This document shows positions 34,290 to 42,083 of a stretch of DNA of 64,000 nt, one piece after another. Below the pieces are notes generated by a model. The model was not told the origin of the DNA, searched no databases, and saw only the letters and a list, made by a program, of their open reading frames with translations. Every line of letters begins with the position of its first letter. The stretch's first letter is position 1. A program made the translations under genes and the position numbers. This DNA is from Nocardia mexicana NBRC 108244 (lineage in GTDB: Bacteria > Actinomycetota > Actinomycetes > Mycobacteriales > Mycobacteriaceae): assembly GCF_001613165.1 (NCBI RefSeq), contig NZ_BDBV01000050.1, forward strand, positions 88,741 through 152,740, read 5' to 3'.

Positions 34290-35866
34290 CACGACCCCAC
34301 GATCGAACGCTGGTCCGCCGGTGGCGAATACACGTCGTTGTCGAGCTGCAGCACCATGAAGCCGTTGTCGTTGCAGGTGGTCCACAGCTGGTTGCCGTGC
34401 CATTCCGGGGGTGCGAAGCACCAGTCGGTGGAGACGTCGCCGAAGGCGAGCATGCCGGTGCGCGGCGACAACGCCTGTGCCGGATCGAATTTGCCCTCGA
34501 GCATGGCGCGGGCGGTCGAGAAGCTCTCCATGGCGGGCGGCCCGATCAGCGACGCCAGCGCGTGCGGCGAATTCCACAGCTGCATGTTCTGCCCTGTGCG
34601 CGCGGGCGGGTTGAAGTAGGCGATCTCGCGCACGTGGAACGGGTCGCGCACATCGAACACCCGGATGCCCGAGGATTCCCAGCCGCACGCCAGCGCGGTG
34701 GGGTCGTTCGGGCGGTCGGCCGCGCAGTAGTGCACGTCGTAGGAGAAGACCGATCCGCCCATCGCGGAGGCGAGCATGCTGTCCTGGTGCTCGGGGAGGT
34801 TGATCTCCAGCTTGATCTTGTTGACGACCTCCGGATCGGCGTCCTCGGAGACGTCGACGAGTTTCACGCCGCCGGAACCGCCCTCGTCGGCGGTGAACAG
34901 GTACGGCGTGCCGTCGTAGGTGACCGGGATGCTGTGCTGGGTGGCCCAGCCGTCGGTCCAGAACACCCGGCCCAGGTGTCCCACTTGCGGATTCGGGTCG
35001 CGGCGCTGCACCGCGCTGACGTCGAGCGTGGTGAATCCGCCGAGCGCCGACAGGTACAGCCGGTTGCCGTCGGCGCCGACGCCGAAGCCGTGTGCCTCGA
35101 TCCCGGTGAGGCCCTGCCAGATCACCCGCGGATTCGCCGGGTCGGTGAGGTCGACGGCGCTGAGGAAGCCCGGTGCGATGCCGGAGGCCCAATAGGTGCG
35201 GCCGTCGGGGGAGAAACCGCCCTCGTGCGTCGTGATCGGCAGCGGCATCGCGAGATTCGAGCCCGGTCCCGGATTCAGCAGCCGGGGATGGGCGCAGTCG
35301 GAGATGTCGTACACCGACAGGTAGCCGACGCCCGTGCCGACCGGAACACCGGTGCCCACCAGCAGTTTTCGCTCGGTGTTGACCTTCAGGCTCTCCCAGG
35401 TGCCGGCGAGCATCGCCGGTTCGGTGAGGGTGGCGGTGAGCACCGGGTTGGCGGGATCGGACGCGTCGAGCACCTGCACGCCCTGCGCCGGCCCGAGCAG
35501 ATTACCCGGGAAGAACGAGCCGGTGTAGGAGCAGTGTTCGAACGTGGTGGAGGTGATGCCGCCCCCGCGCCCGGCATGTCCGCCGACGAACGACATATTG
35601 CAGTTGTAGCCCTGCGTGCTGCGGCCGCTGTTGCGATCGGCGGCCGGAACATCGCCCTGCAGACCGGGTTCCGGCCGCGAGCCCGGCCCGCAGTCCGCGC
35701 GCGCCGCCGATTCCCGGCCCACGTCGAGGAACTGCCGCACCTGGTCGGCGATATCGGACTGGAGATCGGCCGACGCACCGCCGACCGGCAGGACCGCCGC
35801 CGCCAGCAGCGCCGCCGCCAGCACCATCATCGGCCTGGACCGCCGAAACCTCTGCACCTGCCTCAT
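34289..35866 (-). CDS. Secreted LVIVD-repeat beta-propeller protein
   Basis: A 525-residue exported protein (signal LAAALLAAAVLPVGGASA). It contains repeated propeller blades of LVIVD type such as VQVLDASDPANP, LSVYDISD, LSAVDLTDPANPR and IRVFDVRDPFHV. Several cysteine pairs (SYTG region, CAADRP, CFAPPEW, CNDNG) suggest disulfides. It is translationally coupled to the DUF305 gene, a pairing common in actinobacteria. A role in extracellular metal handling is inferred only from that partner. Confidence 0.82.
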   Translation of the reverse strand: MRQVQRFRRSRPMMVLAAALLAAAVLPVGGASADLQSDIADQVRQFLDVGRESAARADCGPGSRPEPGLQGDVPAADRNSGRSTQGYNCNMSFVGGHAGRGGGITSTTFEHCSYTGSFFPGNLLGPAQGVQVLDASDPANPVLTATLTEPAMLAGTWESLKVNTERKLLVGTGVPVGTGVGYLSVYDISDCAHPRLLNPGPGSNLAMPLPITTHEGGFSPDGRTYWASGIAPGFLSAVDLTDPANPRVIWQGLTGIEAHGFGVGADGNRLYLSALGGFTTLDVSAVQRRDPNPQVGHLGRVFWTDGWATQHSIPVTYDGTPYLFTADEGGSGGVKLVDVSEDADPEVVNKIKLEINLPEHQDSMLASAMGGSVFSYDVHYCAADRPNDPTALACGWESSGIRVFDVRDPFHVREIAYFNPPARTGQNMQLWNSPHALASLIGPPAMESFSTARAMLEGKFDPAQALSPRTGMLAFGDVSTDWCFAPPEWHGNQLWTTCNDNGFMVLQLDNDVYSPPADQRSIVGS

Positions 35867-36043
35867 CGCGGAACCCCCGCCTTCCGAACCGACCCGTTAC
35901 CCGCCGTGACGGACCGGGCGGTACCCAGTACCGCCGGTCACGACAACGATCGAAACGGTAACGTGTTCACTGTCTCAGGAGGACGGTTTTCGCAAAAGAA
36001 CTCGCGTTTGCGCTGGTACCCCGACCACGTCCGGTGCCGCCCA

Positions 36044-36120
36044 CCGTCATTCCGGCATGCTTTGGCCGGAATCTGCTGTGGGTGGATGGATCCCGACCAA
36101 AAGCATGCCGGGATGACGGG
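36044..36120. repeat. REP-like palindrome (GTCATTCCGGCATGC type)
   Basis: A left arm at 36044-36072 (CGTCATTCCGGCATGC...GGCCGGAAT) and a right arm at about 36084-36119 (reading ...CCAAAAGCATGCCGGGATGACG) form a long imperfect inverted repeat. The sequence type is a widely dispersed bacterial intergenic palindrome. It lies in the 313-nt gene-free gap between the LVIVD gene and the glycosylase-like gene; the rest of that gap (35867-36043) shows nothing I recognise. Confidence 0.7.
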
Positions 36121-36173
36121 AGTGCGTGCCGGGATGACGGGGGGTGCGTGCCGGGATGACGAGGGAGTGTGCC
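36107..36173. repeat. 21-22-nt tandem repeat, three copies
   Basis: GCCGGGATGACG starts units at 36107, 36128 and 36150, with a broken fourth at 36171. The first unit overlaps the right arm of the palindrome, so the array looks like local amplification of that arm. Confidence 0.75.
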
Positions 36174-36179
36174 GCGGGG

Positions 36180-37142
36180 TTACGGCGCTTGGGGCGCTTC
36201 TTCGAGCAGGGCCTCGGCGGCAGCGAGCAGGCGTGAGCGCAGGGGTTCGGCGCGTTCCGCCAGTTCGACCTGGCCGCGCACGTATTCGGCCCGGCCGGAC
36301 GGGGTTTCGATGGTGACGGGCGAATACCCGTACTCCGAGAGGTCGTAGGGGCTGGCGCGCATGTCGAGTTCGCGGGCGGCGCAGGCCAGCTCGAAACAGT
36401 CCAGCAGGAGGTCCGAGTCGATGAGCGGGACCAGTTTGAAGCCCCACTTGTACAGGTCCATATTGGCGTGCAGGCAGCCGGGCTGCTCGCGGAGGGGCTG
36501 ATCGTCGCGGGTGAGGGATACGGTGTTGCGGGGTACCGCCTCGGGGGTGAAGAAGCGGAAGGCGTCGAAGTGGGTGCAGCGCAGCGACATCGACTCCACC
36601 ACCGCATCCGTTCCCGCGTTCCCGAGCCGCAGCGGCACCTGCCGGTGGCGCACGTCGTCACTGCGGTACACCATCGCCCACTCGTGCAGCCCGAAGCAGG
36701 ACAGCTGTGCGGGCCGGGACGCGGTGGCGCGCAGGAGGTTCGAGACGAATTCGACGGTGTGGCGACGCCGGGCGAGGAAGGCGGGGTCCGCGGTGTATGC
36801 GCGGGAGTGCGCGCCCGGGTCCGTCCCCGTCCCGGCACCGCTGTCCGCGGGTGCGGTCGGCGGCGGGACGTCGCGATATCCCCGCGAACTCGCGTATTCG
36901 GTCGCATTCTCCAGCGCGACACCGTATCCCGGGTGCCAGCGCCGCAGCTGCGCGGGCTTGTGCCCGTAGTAGGTGAACAGGAAGTCGATCACCGGATGCT
37001 TCGATCCGTGCGCGCGCCGCTCGAGGTACGGGCCGATCAGCTCGTCGACCCGGGCTCGATGGGCGGCGGCCCGGGCCCGCCAGTCGGTCTCCGCCAGCAG
37101 CCGGATGTCTCGCTCCGCCATGGCCGTCGCTTCCCGGCTCAT
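36180..37142 (-). CDS. Putative 3-methyladenine DNA glycosylase (actinobacterial family)
   Basis: A 320-residue protein belonging to a conserved actinobacterial family that databases usually label 3-methyladenine DNA glycosylase. Recognisable parts are LLAETDWRARAAAHRARVD, DFLFTYYGHKPAQLRRWHPG, CFGLHEWAMVY and GCLHANMDLYKWG. I do not see the helix-hairpin-helix of classic glycosylases, so the activity is uncertain. ATG 37142 overlaps the stop of the CNNM gene by 4 nt; an internal ATG at 37121 is the alternative. A ~25-residue Gly/Asp insert (TAPADSGAGTGTDPGAHS) sits in the middle. Confidence 0.6.
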   Translation of the reverse strand: MSREATAMAERDIRLLAETDWRARAAAHRARVDELIGPYLERRAHGSKHPVIDFLFTYYGHKPAQLRRWHPGYGVALENATEYASSRGYRDVPPPTAPADSGAGTGTDPGAHSRAYTADPAFLARRRHTVEFVSNLLRATASRPAQLSCFGLHEWAMVYRSDDVRHRQVPLRLGNAGTDAVVESMSLRCTHFDAFRFFTPEAVPRNTVSLTRDDQPLREQPGCLHANMDLYKWGFKLVPLIDSDLLLDCFELACAARELDMRASPYDLSEYGYSPVTIETPSGRAEYVRGQVELAERAEPLRSRLLAAAEALLEEAPQAP

Positions 37143-38203
37143 TCCGCGATCCGGTGGGTGGCGTCGCGCACCGTGCCGACGAACTCCTCCACCAGATCCT
37201 CCAGCGCGACGATGCCGACGGTATTGCCGCGGCTGTCGACCGCGCGGCCGAGATGGCTGCTGGTGCGGCGCAATCGCGACAGCGCCTCGTACAGCGTGGT
37301 GCCGATGCTGACCGTCGGCAGCGGCCGGATATCGGTGCGCGGAATCGGCGTCGACGGGCCCGCCGAATCGTCGGCCACCTTGTCCAGTACGTCCTTCACG
37401 TGGAGATACCCGACCAGCGAGCCGTCGGAGGTGCGCACCGGATAGCGGGAGAACCCCGTCTCGGCCACCGCGGATTCGATATCGCCCAGCGTCGTCCCGT
37501 CGCCGCGCAGGGGGACGCAGCGCGTCTTCGCCAGGGGCACCATCACATCGGCGACGATCCGGTCGGTGGTGCCCAGCGCGCGGGCCAGCCGCCGATGCTC
37601 GCCCTCGTCGAGCAGGCCCTCGGAACGCGATTCGCCGATCATCTCCGCCAGCTCCACCGACGACACGGTGGCGTCGAGCTCGTCCTTGGGCTCGATGCGC
37701 AGCGCGCGCAGCGTGAGGTTCGCGGCGACGTTGTAGAGGGTGATCAGCGGCCGGGCCAGCCGCAGGAACCACATCAGGACCGGAACCAGCAGCAGCGCAA
37801 CGCGTTCCGGCCCCGCGAGGGCGATATTCTTCGGGATCATCTCGCCGAGCAGCATGTGCAGCACCACCACCAGGCCCAGCGACAGGGCGAACGACAGCGG
37901 GTGCAGCAGCTGGTCGGGCACGCCGACCAGGTCGAACGGCCGCTCCAGCAGGTGCGCGATCGCCGGCTCGCCGACGCGGCCGAGCAGCAGCGAGCAGATG
38001 GTGACGCCCAGCTGCGCCGCCGCCAGCATCATCGACAGGTGCTGACCCGCCCTGATGACGGTGTCGGCGCTGCGCTTGCCCTGTGCGGCAAGGGTTTCCA
38101 GCCGGTCGCGGCGGGCGGTGATGAGGGCGAACTCGGCACCCACGAAGAAGGCGTTGCCCGCCAGTAGCACCACCGTGAGCAGCACCCCGTACAGGTCACC
38201 CAT
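37139..38203 (-). CDS. CNNM/HlyC-CorC family membrane protein, second copy (Rv1841c/Rv1842c-like)
   Basis: A 354-residue protein: DUF21/CNNM transmembrane domain (~1-170, with GNAFFVGAEFALITARRDRL and HMLLGEMIPKNIAL) followed by two CBS domains (~205-350) ending AVDSRGNTVGIVALEDLVEEFVG. It lacks the extra C-terminal CorC_HlyC domain of its upstream neighbour. The family controls Mg or Co transport. Overlaps the upstream gene by 8 nt and the downstream gene by 4 nt. Confidence 0.87.
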   Translation of the reverse strand: MGDLYGVLLTVVLLAGNAFFVGAEFALITARRDRLETLAAQGKRSADTVIRAGQHLSMMLAAAQLGVTICSLLLGRVGEPAIAHLLERPFDLVGVPDQLLHPLSFALSLGLVVVLHMLLGEMIPKNIALAGPERVALLLVPVLMWFLRLARPLITLYNVAANLTLRALRIEPKDELDATVSSVELAEMIGESRSEGLLDEGEHRRLARALGTTDRIVADVMVPLAKTRCVPLRGDGTTLGDIESAVAETGFSRYPVRTSDGSLVGYLHVKDVLDKVADDSAGPSTPIPRTDIRPLPTVSIGTTLYEALSRLRRTSSHLGRAVDSRGNTVGIVALEDLVEEFVGTVRDATHRIAE

Positions 38204-39575
38204 GGTGGAGCTCCCAACTCGCGAGGGTGTCGGCGTCGACCGGTTGCAGGAGCACGCGGTCGATACGCCGCCCGTCCATCCGCTCCACGCGCGCCACCCA
38301 GCCGCCGTCGGTATGCGGTTGATGCCCGTTGCGATGGTTGGGCAGCAGCACCTCGTCGCCCGCCTCCGGGATGCGGCCCAGCACGGTGAGCACCAGCCCG
38401 CCGAGTGTTTCGTATTCGCCCTCGGGCGCGTCGTAGCCGGTGGCGCGGGCGAGTTCGTCGACGCGGAGCAGGCCCGAACAGTTCCAGCCGGAGGCGGTGC
38501 GGCGCACGTCGAGTTCCTCCTCGTCGTGCTCGTCGCGGACGTCGCCGAGGATCTCCTCGATGATGTCCTCCATGGTGACCAGGCCCGCGGTGCCGCCGTA
38601 CTCGTCGACCACCAGCGCGACCTGCATGCCGTCGGAGCGCACCCGCTCGAGGACGGCGTCGCCGTTGAGGCTCGCGGGCACGATCGGCACGGCATGGGCG
38701 ATGGAGCGCAGCGTGACGGTGTGCCGCTCCCGGACCGGGTGCAGGAACGCCTGTTTGATGTGCACGACGCCGACCGTGTTGTCCAGGTCGCCGTCGATCA
38801 CCGGGAACCGGGAGAACCCGGTCCGGCCCGCGGCCGTGATGAGTTCGGCGATGGTGTCGTCCTGATCCAGCGATTCGATCTTCACCCGCGGCGTCATGAG
38901 CTCCTCGGCGCTGCGGTCGCCGAAGGCGAGCGACCGGTCCACCACCAGCGCGGTGCGCAGATCGAGCGCGCCGCGGCGGGCCGACGTGCGCACCAGCGAT
39001 CCCAGTTCTTCGGGGGAACGGGCCGATCGCAGTTCCTCGGCGGGTTCGATGCCGAAGCGCCGCACCACCCAGTTGGCGGTCCCGTTGAGCAGGTTGATCA
39101 GCCACTTGAAGAAGACGGAGAAGGCGATCATCGGGCCCGCGGTGAGCCGGGCGGCGGCCAGCGGGTTGGCGATGGCCATGTTCTTGGGCACGAGTTCGCC
39201 GTAGGTCATCGACAGCGAGGTGGCCAGCACCAGCGCCAGCGCGAGCGAAACACCGTGGGCGGCGGCGGAACCCAGGCCGAGCGCGGAGAACGGAGGTTCG
39301 AGCAGGCGGGCCAGCACCGGCTCGGCGATGTACCCGGTGACGAGCGTGGTGATGGTGATGCCGAGCTGCGCCCCGGACAGCTGGAACGACAGGGTGCGAT
39401 GCGCGTGGCGCACCTGGCGGGCCCGCCGGTCGCCGTCACGGGCGTGCGCCTCGACGGTGCTGCGCTCGAGGGCGGTGAGCGAGAATTCGGCGGCGACGAA
39501 CAGCGCGGTGCCCAGGGTGAGCGCGACGAAGCCCACCAGGCTGAGCAGCGTGAGCACGACCGACACTGTCAGCAC
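38196..39575 (-). CDS. CNNM/HlyC-CorC family transporter, first copy
   Basis: A 459-residue protein with an N-terminal four-helix CNNM domain (ALFVAAEFSLTALERSTVEA, SMTYGELVPKNMAIA), paired CBS domains (~210-345, with LVVDEYGGTAGLVTMEDIIEEILG), and a C-terminal CorC_HlyC PAM-like domain (DVRRTASGWNCSG ... VLLQPVDADT). Such proteins bind Mg-ATP in the CBS pair. It is first of a three-gene overlapping operon and begins with GTG, preceded by an unusually long, foldable leader. Confidence 0.88.
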   Translation of the reverse strand: MLTVSVVLTLLSLVGFVALTLGTALFVAAEFSLTALERSTVEAHARDGDRRARQVRHAHRTLSFQLSGAQLGITITTLVTGYIAEPVLARLLEPPFSALGLGSAAAHGVSLALALVLATSLSMTYGELVPKNMAIANPLAAARLTAGPMIAFSVFFKWLINLLNGTANWVVRRFGIEPAEELRSARSPEELGSLVRTSARRGALDLRTALVVDRSLAFGDRSAEELMTPRVKIESLDQDDTIAELITAAGRTGFSRFPVIDGDLDNTVGVVHIKQAFLHPVRERHTVTLRSIAHAVPIVPASLNGDAVLERVRSDGMQVALVVDEYGGTAGLVTMEDIIEEILGDVRDEHDEEELDVRRTASGWNCSGLLRVDELARATGYDAPEGEYETLGGLVLTVLGRIPEAGDEVLLPNHRNGHQPHTDGGWVARVERMDGRRIDRVLLQPVDADTLASWELHHG

Positions 39576-39604
39576 CGCCCGGACGGGGGAGGAACTGGGA
39601 TAAC

Positions 39605-39680
39605 GGAGGCGCCGGGTTTGTCACCCGGCTCGGTAGAGGAGCCCTCCTGAGTGGCGCCCTTGGACGCGGGTGACAACTGG
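39605..39680 (-). promoter_or_regulatory. Possible structured leader (riboswitch-like) of the CNNM operon
   Basis: On the minus strand, GTCACCC (39674-39668) can pair with GGGTGAC (39626-39620). This closes a domain that holds two hairpins: GCGCC-type at 39654-39667 and GGCTC/GAGCC at 39627-39643. The 3' closing strand also belongs to a competing hairpin, GCCGGGT/ACCCGGC (39629-39623 with 39617-39611). A three-way junction with a mutually exclusive hairpin is typical of riboswitches. No known class is matched. Confidence 0.35.
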
Positions 39681-39800
39681 TTCCTTTCGCAAAACGGCCG
39701 TGTGAATGTGCTGTACCCCAGCCACGAGACAGGTATACCCGCGGCCCGGCAATTCTTATGCTACCGGGTCGGGTACGTGACTCCTCGCTCGCGCCGCACC

Positions 39801-39906
39801 GCGCGCCGCTCCCTGTCAGTCATCGTCGGCGCGCCGCTCCCTGTCAGTCATCGCCCCGCGCGTCGCCCCTTGTCGTTCATCGCCCGCGCGCCGCTCCCTG
39901 TCATTT
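39801..39906. repeat. 28-29-nt tandem repeat, four copies
   Basis: Units beginning GCGCGCCGCTCCCTGTCAGT start at 39801, 39829, 39858 (diverged) and 39886 (cut short), just downstream of guaB1. There is no spacer diversity, so this is not a CRISPR array. The rest of the 39576-39927 gap holds the leader described separately and a short unremarkable stretch. Confidence 0.8.
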
Positions 39907-39927
39907 CCGGCGTGCCGCCGGAAACCC

Positions 39928-41364
39928 CTACCAGCCCGACGGCAGCGGGCGGCCCTCGGCGAAACCGGCGGCCGACTGCACGCCGAGCACGGCCTTGTCG
40001 TGCAGTTCGCCCAGGGTGCGCGCACCGGCGTAGGTGCAGGCGCTGCGGACCCCGGAGCAGATGTGGTCGATGAGGTCCTCGACGCCCGGGCGCTCCGGGT
40101 CCAGGCGCATGCGCGAGGAGGAGATGCCTTCCTCGAACAGTCCCTTGCGGGCGCGGTCGAAGCCGCTGTCGGAGGCGGTGCGGGCGGCGACGGCGCGCTT
40201 GGACGCCATGCCGAAGCTCTCCTTGTAGGAGTTGCCGGAGGGATCGGTGCGCAGGTCGCCCGGCGATTCGTAGGTACCGGCGAACCACGAGCCGATCATC
40301 ACGTTGGACGCGCCCGCGGCGACGGCGAGCGCGACGTCGCGCGGGTGCCGGACGCCGCCGTCGGCCCAGATGTGCACGCCGAGTTCCTTCGCGGCGGCCG
40401 CGCACTCGGCGACGGCGGAGAACTGCGGGCGGCCCACGCCGGTCATCATGCGGGTGGTGCACATGGCGCCCGGCCCGACACCGACCTTGATGATGTCGGC
40501 GCCGGCCTCGGCCAGATCGCGAGTGCCCTGCGCCGAGACGACGTTGCCGCCGACCAGTGGGACGCCGAGCTTCAGATCGGCGACCGCGCGCAACGCCTCC
40601 AGCATCTTCACCTGGTGGCCGTGGGCGGTGTCGATGACCAGTACATCGGCGCCGGCGTCGACGAGGGCCTTGGCCTTGGCGGGGACGTCGCCGTTGATGC
40701 CGACGGCGGCCGCGACGCGCAGCTTGCCGTGGGAGTCGACGGCGGGGGAGTAGATGCCGGTGCGCACCGCGCTGGTGCGGGTCATCACGCCCGCGAGGGT
40801 GCCGTCCGCGTGCACCAGCACGGCCAGCTGTGCGTGCTCGGCCTCGAGCAGTTCGAAGATCTCGCGCGGCGACGTGTCGGCCGGGGCGGTGACGAAATCG
40901 GTCGCGGCGACGGTGTGCAGGCGCGCGAAGCGGTCCACGTCCGCGCAGGCGTCCTCGGTGACCACGCCGACCGGCTTGCCCTCATCGATGACCACGACGG
41001 CCCGGTGGGAGCGCTTGTGCACCAGCGCCAACGCCTCGGATACCGAATGGTCCGGGCCGAGCGTCACCGGGGTATCGGCGGTGAGCGACCGGCTCTTGAC
41101 GTAGGAGATGGTCTTGGCGGCCGCGCTGATCGGCAGGTCCTGCGGCAGCACCGTGATACCGCCGCGGCGGGCGACCGTCTCCGCCATGCGCTTGCCCGCG
41201 ACCGCCGTCATATTGGCGACCACGATCGGGATCGTCGTGCCGGTGCCGTCGCTGGTCGACAGGTCGACATCGAAGCGCGACGCCACATCCGTCCGGTTCG
41301 GGACGAGGAAGAGGTCGTCGTAGGTCAGGTCGTACGGCGGCGTGTGGCCGGGAAGAAACTGCAC
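39928..41364 (-). CDS. guaB1: GuaB1-family IMPDH-related protein (CBS-containing GMP reductase)
   Basis: A 478-residue TIM-barrel protein of the IMPDH/GMPR family: catalytic loop G-A-M-C-T-T-R (C302), DTAHGH, GGNVVSAQG, and a CBS pair at ~95-205. The barrel end K-E-S-F-G-M-A-S-K and the short C-terminus are GuaB1 features. The mycobacterial GuaB1 was reported to be a GMP reductase regulated through its CBS domains rather than an IMP dehydrogenase. Gene order next to the CNNM pair matches Rv1841c-Rv1843c. Confidence 0.92.
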   Translation of the reverse strand: MQFLPGHTPPYDLTYDDLFLVPNRTDVASRFDVDLSTSDGTGTTIPIVVANMTAVAGKRMAETVARRGGITVLPQDLPISAAAKTISYVKSRSLTADTPVTLGPDHSVSEALALVHKRSHRAVVVIDEGKPVGVVTEDACADVDRFARLHTVAATDFVTAPADTSPREIFELLEAEHAQLAVLVHADGTLAGVMTRTSAVRTGIYSPAVDSHGKLRVAAAVGINGDVPAKAKALVDAGADVLVIDTAHGHQVKMLEALRAVADLKLGVPLVGGNVVSAQGTRDLAEAGADIIKVGVGPGAMCTTRMMTGVGRPQFSAVAECAAAAKELGVHIWADGGVRHPRDVALAVAAGASNVMIGSWFAGTYESPGDLRTDPSGNSYKESFGMASKRAVAARTASDSGFDRARKGLFEEGISSSRMRLDPERPGVEDLIDHICSGVRSACTYAGARTLGELHDKAVLGVQSAAGFAEGRPLPSGW

Positions 41365-41490
41365 TTACACGATTGTAGGGGAATGCCGGCGGTGTGCGGA
41401 CAGCCCGGGTCGCGGGGAACGCGCCTGGTCACGACCCGGTCTCACGATCGCTCCGGATGCGCGACGGCGTTGCTCGCGCGGCGGGTGCGG

Positions 41491-41988
41491 TCAGCGGCCG
41501 CCGAACACCCGCCGCCACCACGGTGTCCGGGCGGCCGGGGAGGTCTCGGGCGGCGTGGTTCCCGAGTCCGAGGCGTCGTCGGTGGTGCGCCGTCGGCTGC
41601 GCCACTGCTCGACGACCTCGTCGGCGTCGACCGTCGCGACGTGCACGTGCGGGCCGGTCGGCATGCGCTGCCACTCGGTGATGCGGGTGTTGAGTTCGGA
41701 GACCAGCTCGCGGACGTCGCGTTCGAATCGCAGCCGCTGCACGCGCTCGGGCAGGCGCTCGAAATCGCGGCGCAGCAGCAGCGACGGGGGCAGGACGCCG
41801 TCGCCCGTGACGCCCTCGCGATGCAGGTAGTCCTTCAGCCACCAGTCGTCGTCCAGCGGATGACCCGCGCCCGGAATCGGCTTGCCCGCCCCCGGGAGGT
41901 CGTCGAAATCGCCGCGGTCGGTCGCCTCGCGAATCTGCTTGTCGATCCACGATTCGTGGGTCATACCCGCCGGTTTGCGCTCGGTCAT
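41491..41988 (-). CDS. DUF1992 (DnaJ-homologue C28 domain) protein
   Basis: A 165-residue protein with the DUF1992 pattern W-I-D-K-Q-I-R-E-A-x-x-R-G-D-F-D-D-L-P-G-A-G-K-P, then DDDWWLKDYLHREG and LPPSLLLRRDFE. Function unknown; a chaperone-associated role is suggested only by eukaryotic relatives. ATG 41988 has AAGGGG at ideal spacing. Confidence 0.85.
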   Translation of the reverse strand: MTERKPAGMTHESWIDKQIREATDRGDFDDLPGAGKPIPGAGHPLDDDWWLKDYLHREGVTGDGVLPPSLLLRRDFERLPERVQRLRFERDVRELVSELNTRITEWQRMPTGPHVHVATVDADEVVEQWRSRRRTTDDASDSGTTPPETSPAARTPWWRRVFGGR

Positions 41989-42083
41989 CGCCATCCCCTT
42001 CGACAGTCGACGTCTCCCTGCCATCGTATCGCCCTGGCACACAGCCGAGTTGGGTGGAGTAGCCGCTCGCGGGAAGAGGCGGC

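Noticed and set aside
34397..36316. A 639-codon plus-strand frame opposite the LVIVD protein
   Set aside because: It is antisense to a signal-peptide-bearing, repeat-containing protein, is Arg/Gly-rich, and has no domain.
39576..39680. Canonical M-box (ykoK) magnesium riboswitch
   Set aside because: Some short M-box-like blocks occur, but in a different order and without the full core, so only a generic structured leader is claimed.
39801..39906. CRISPR array
   Set aside because: The repeats are directly adjacent, without unique spacers, and there are no cas genes.
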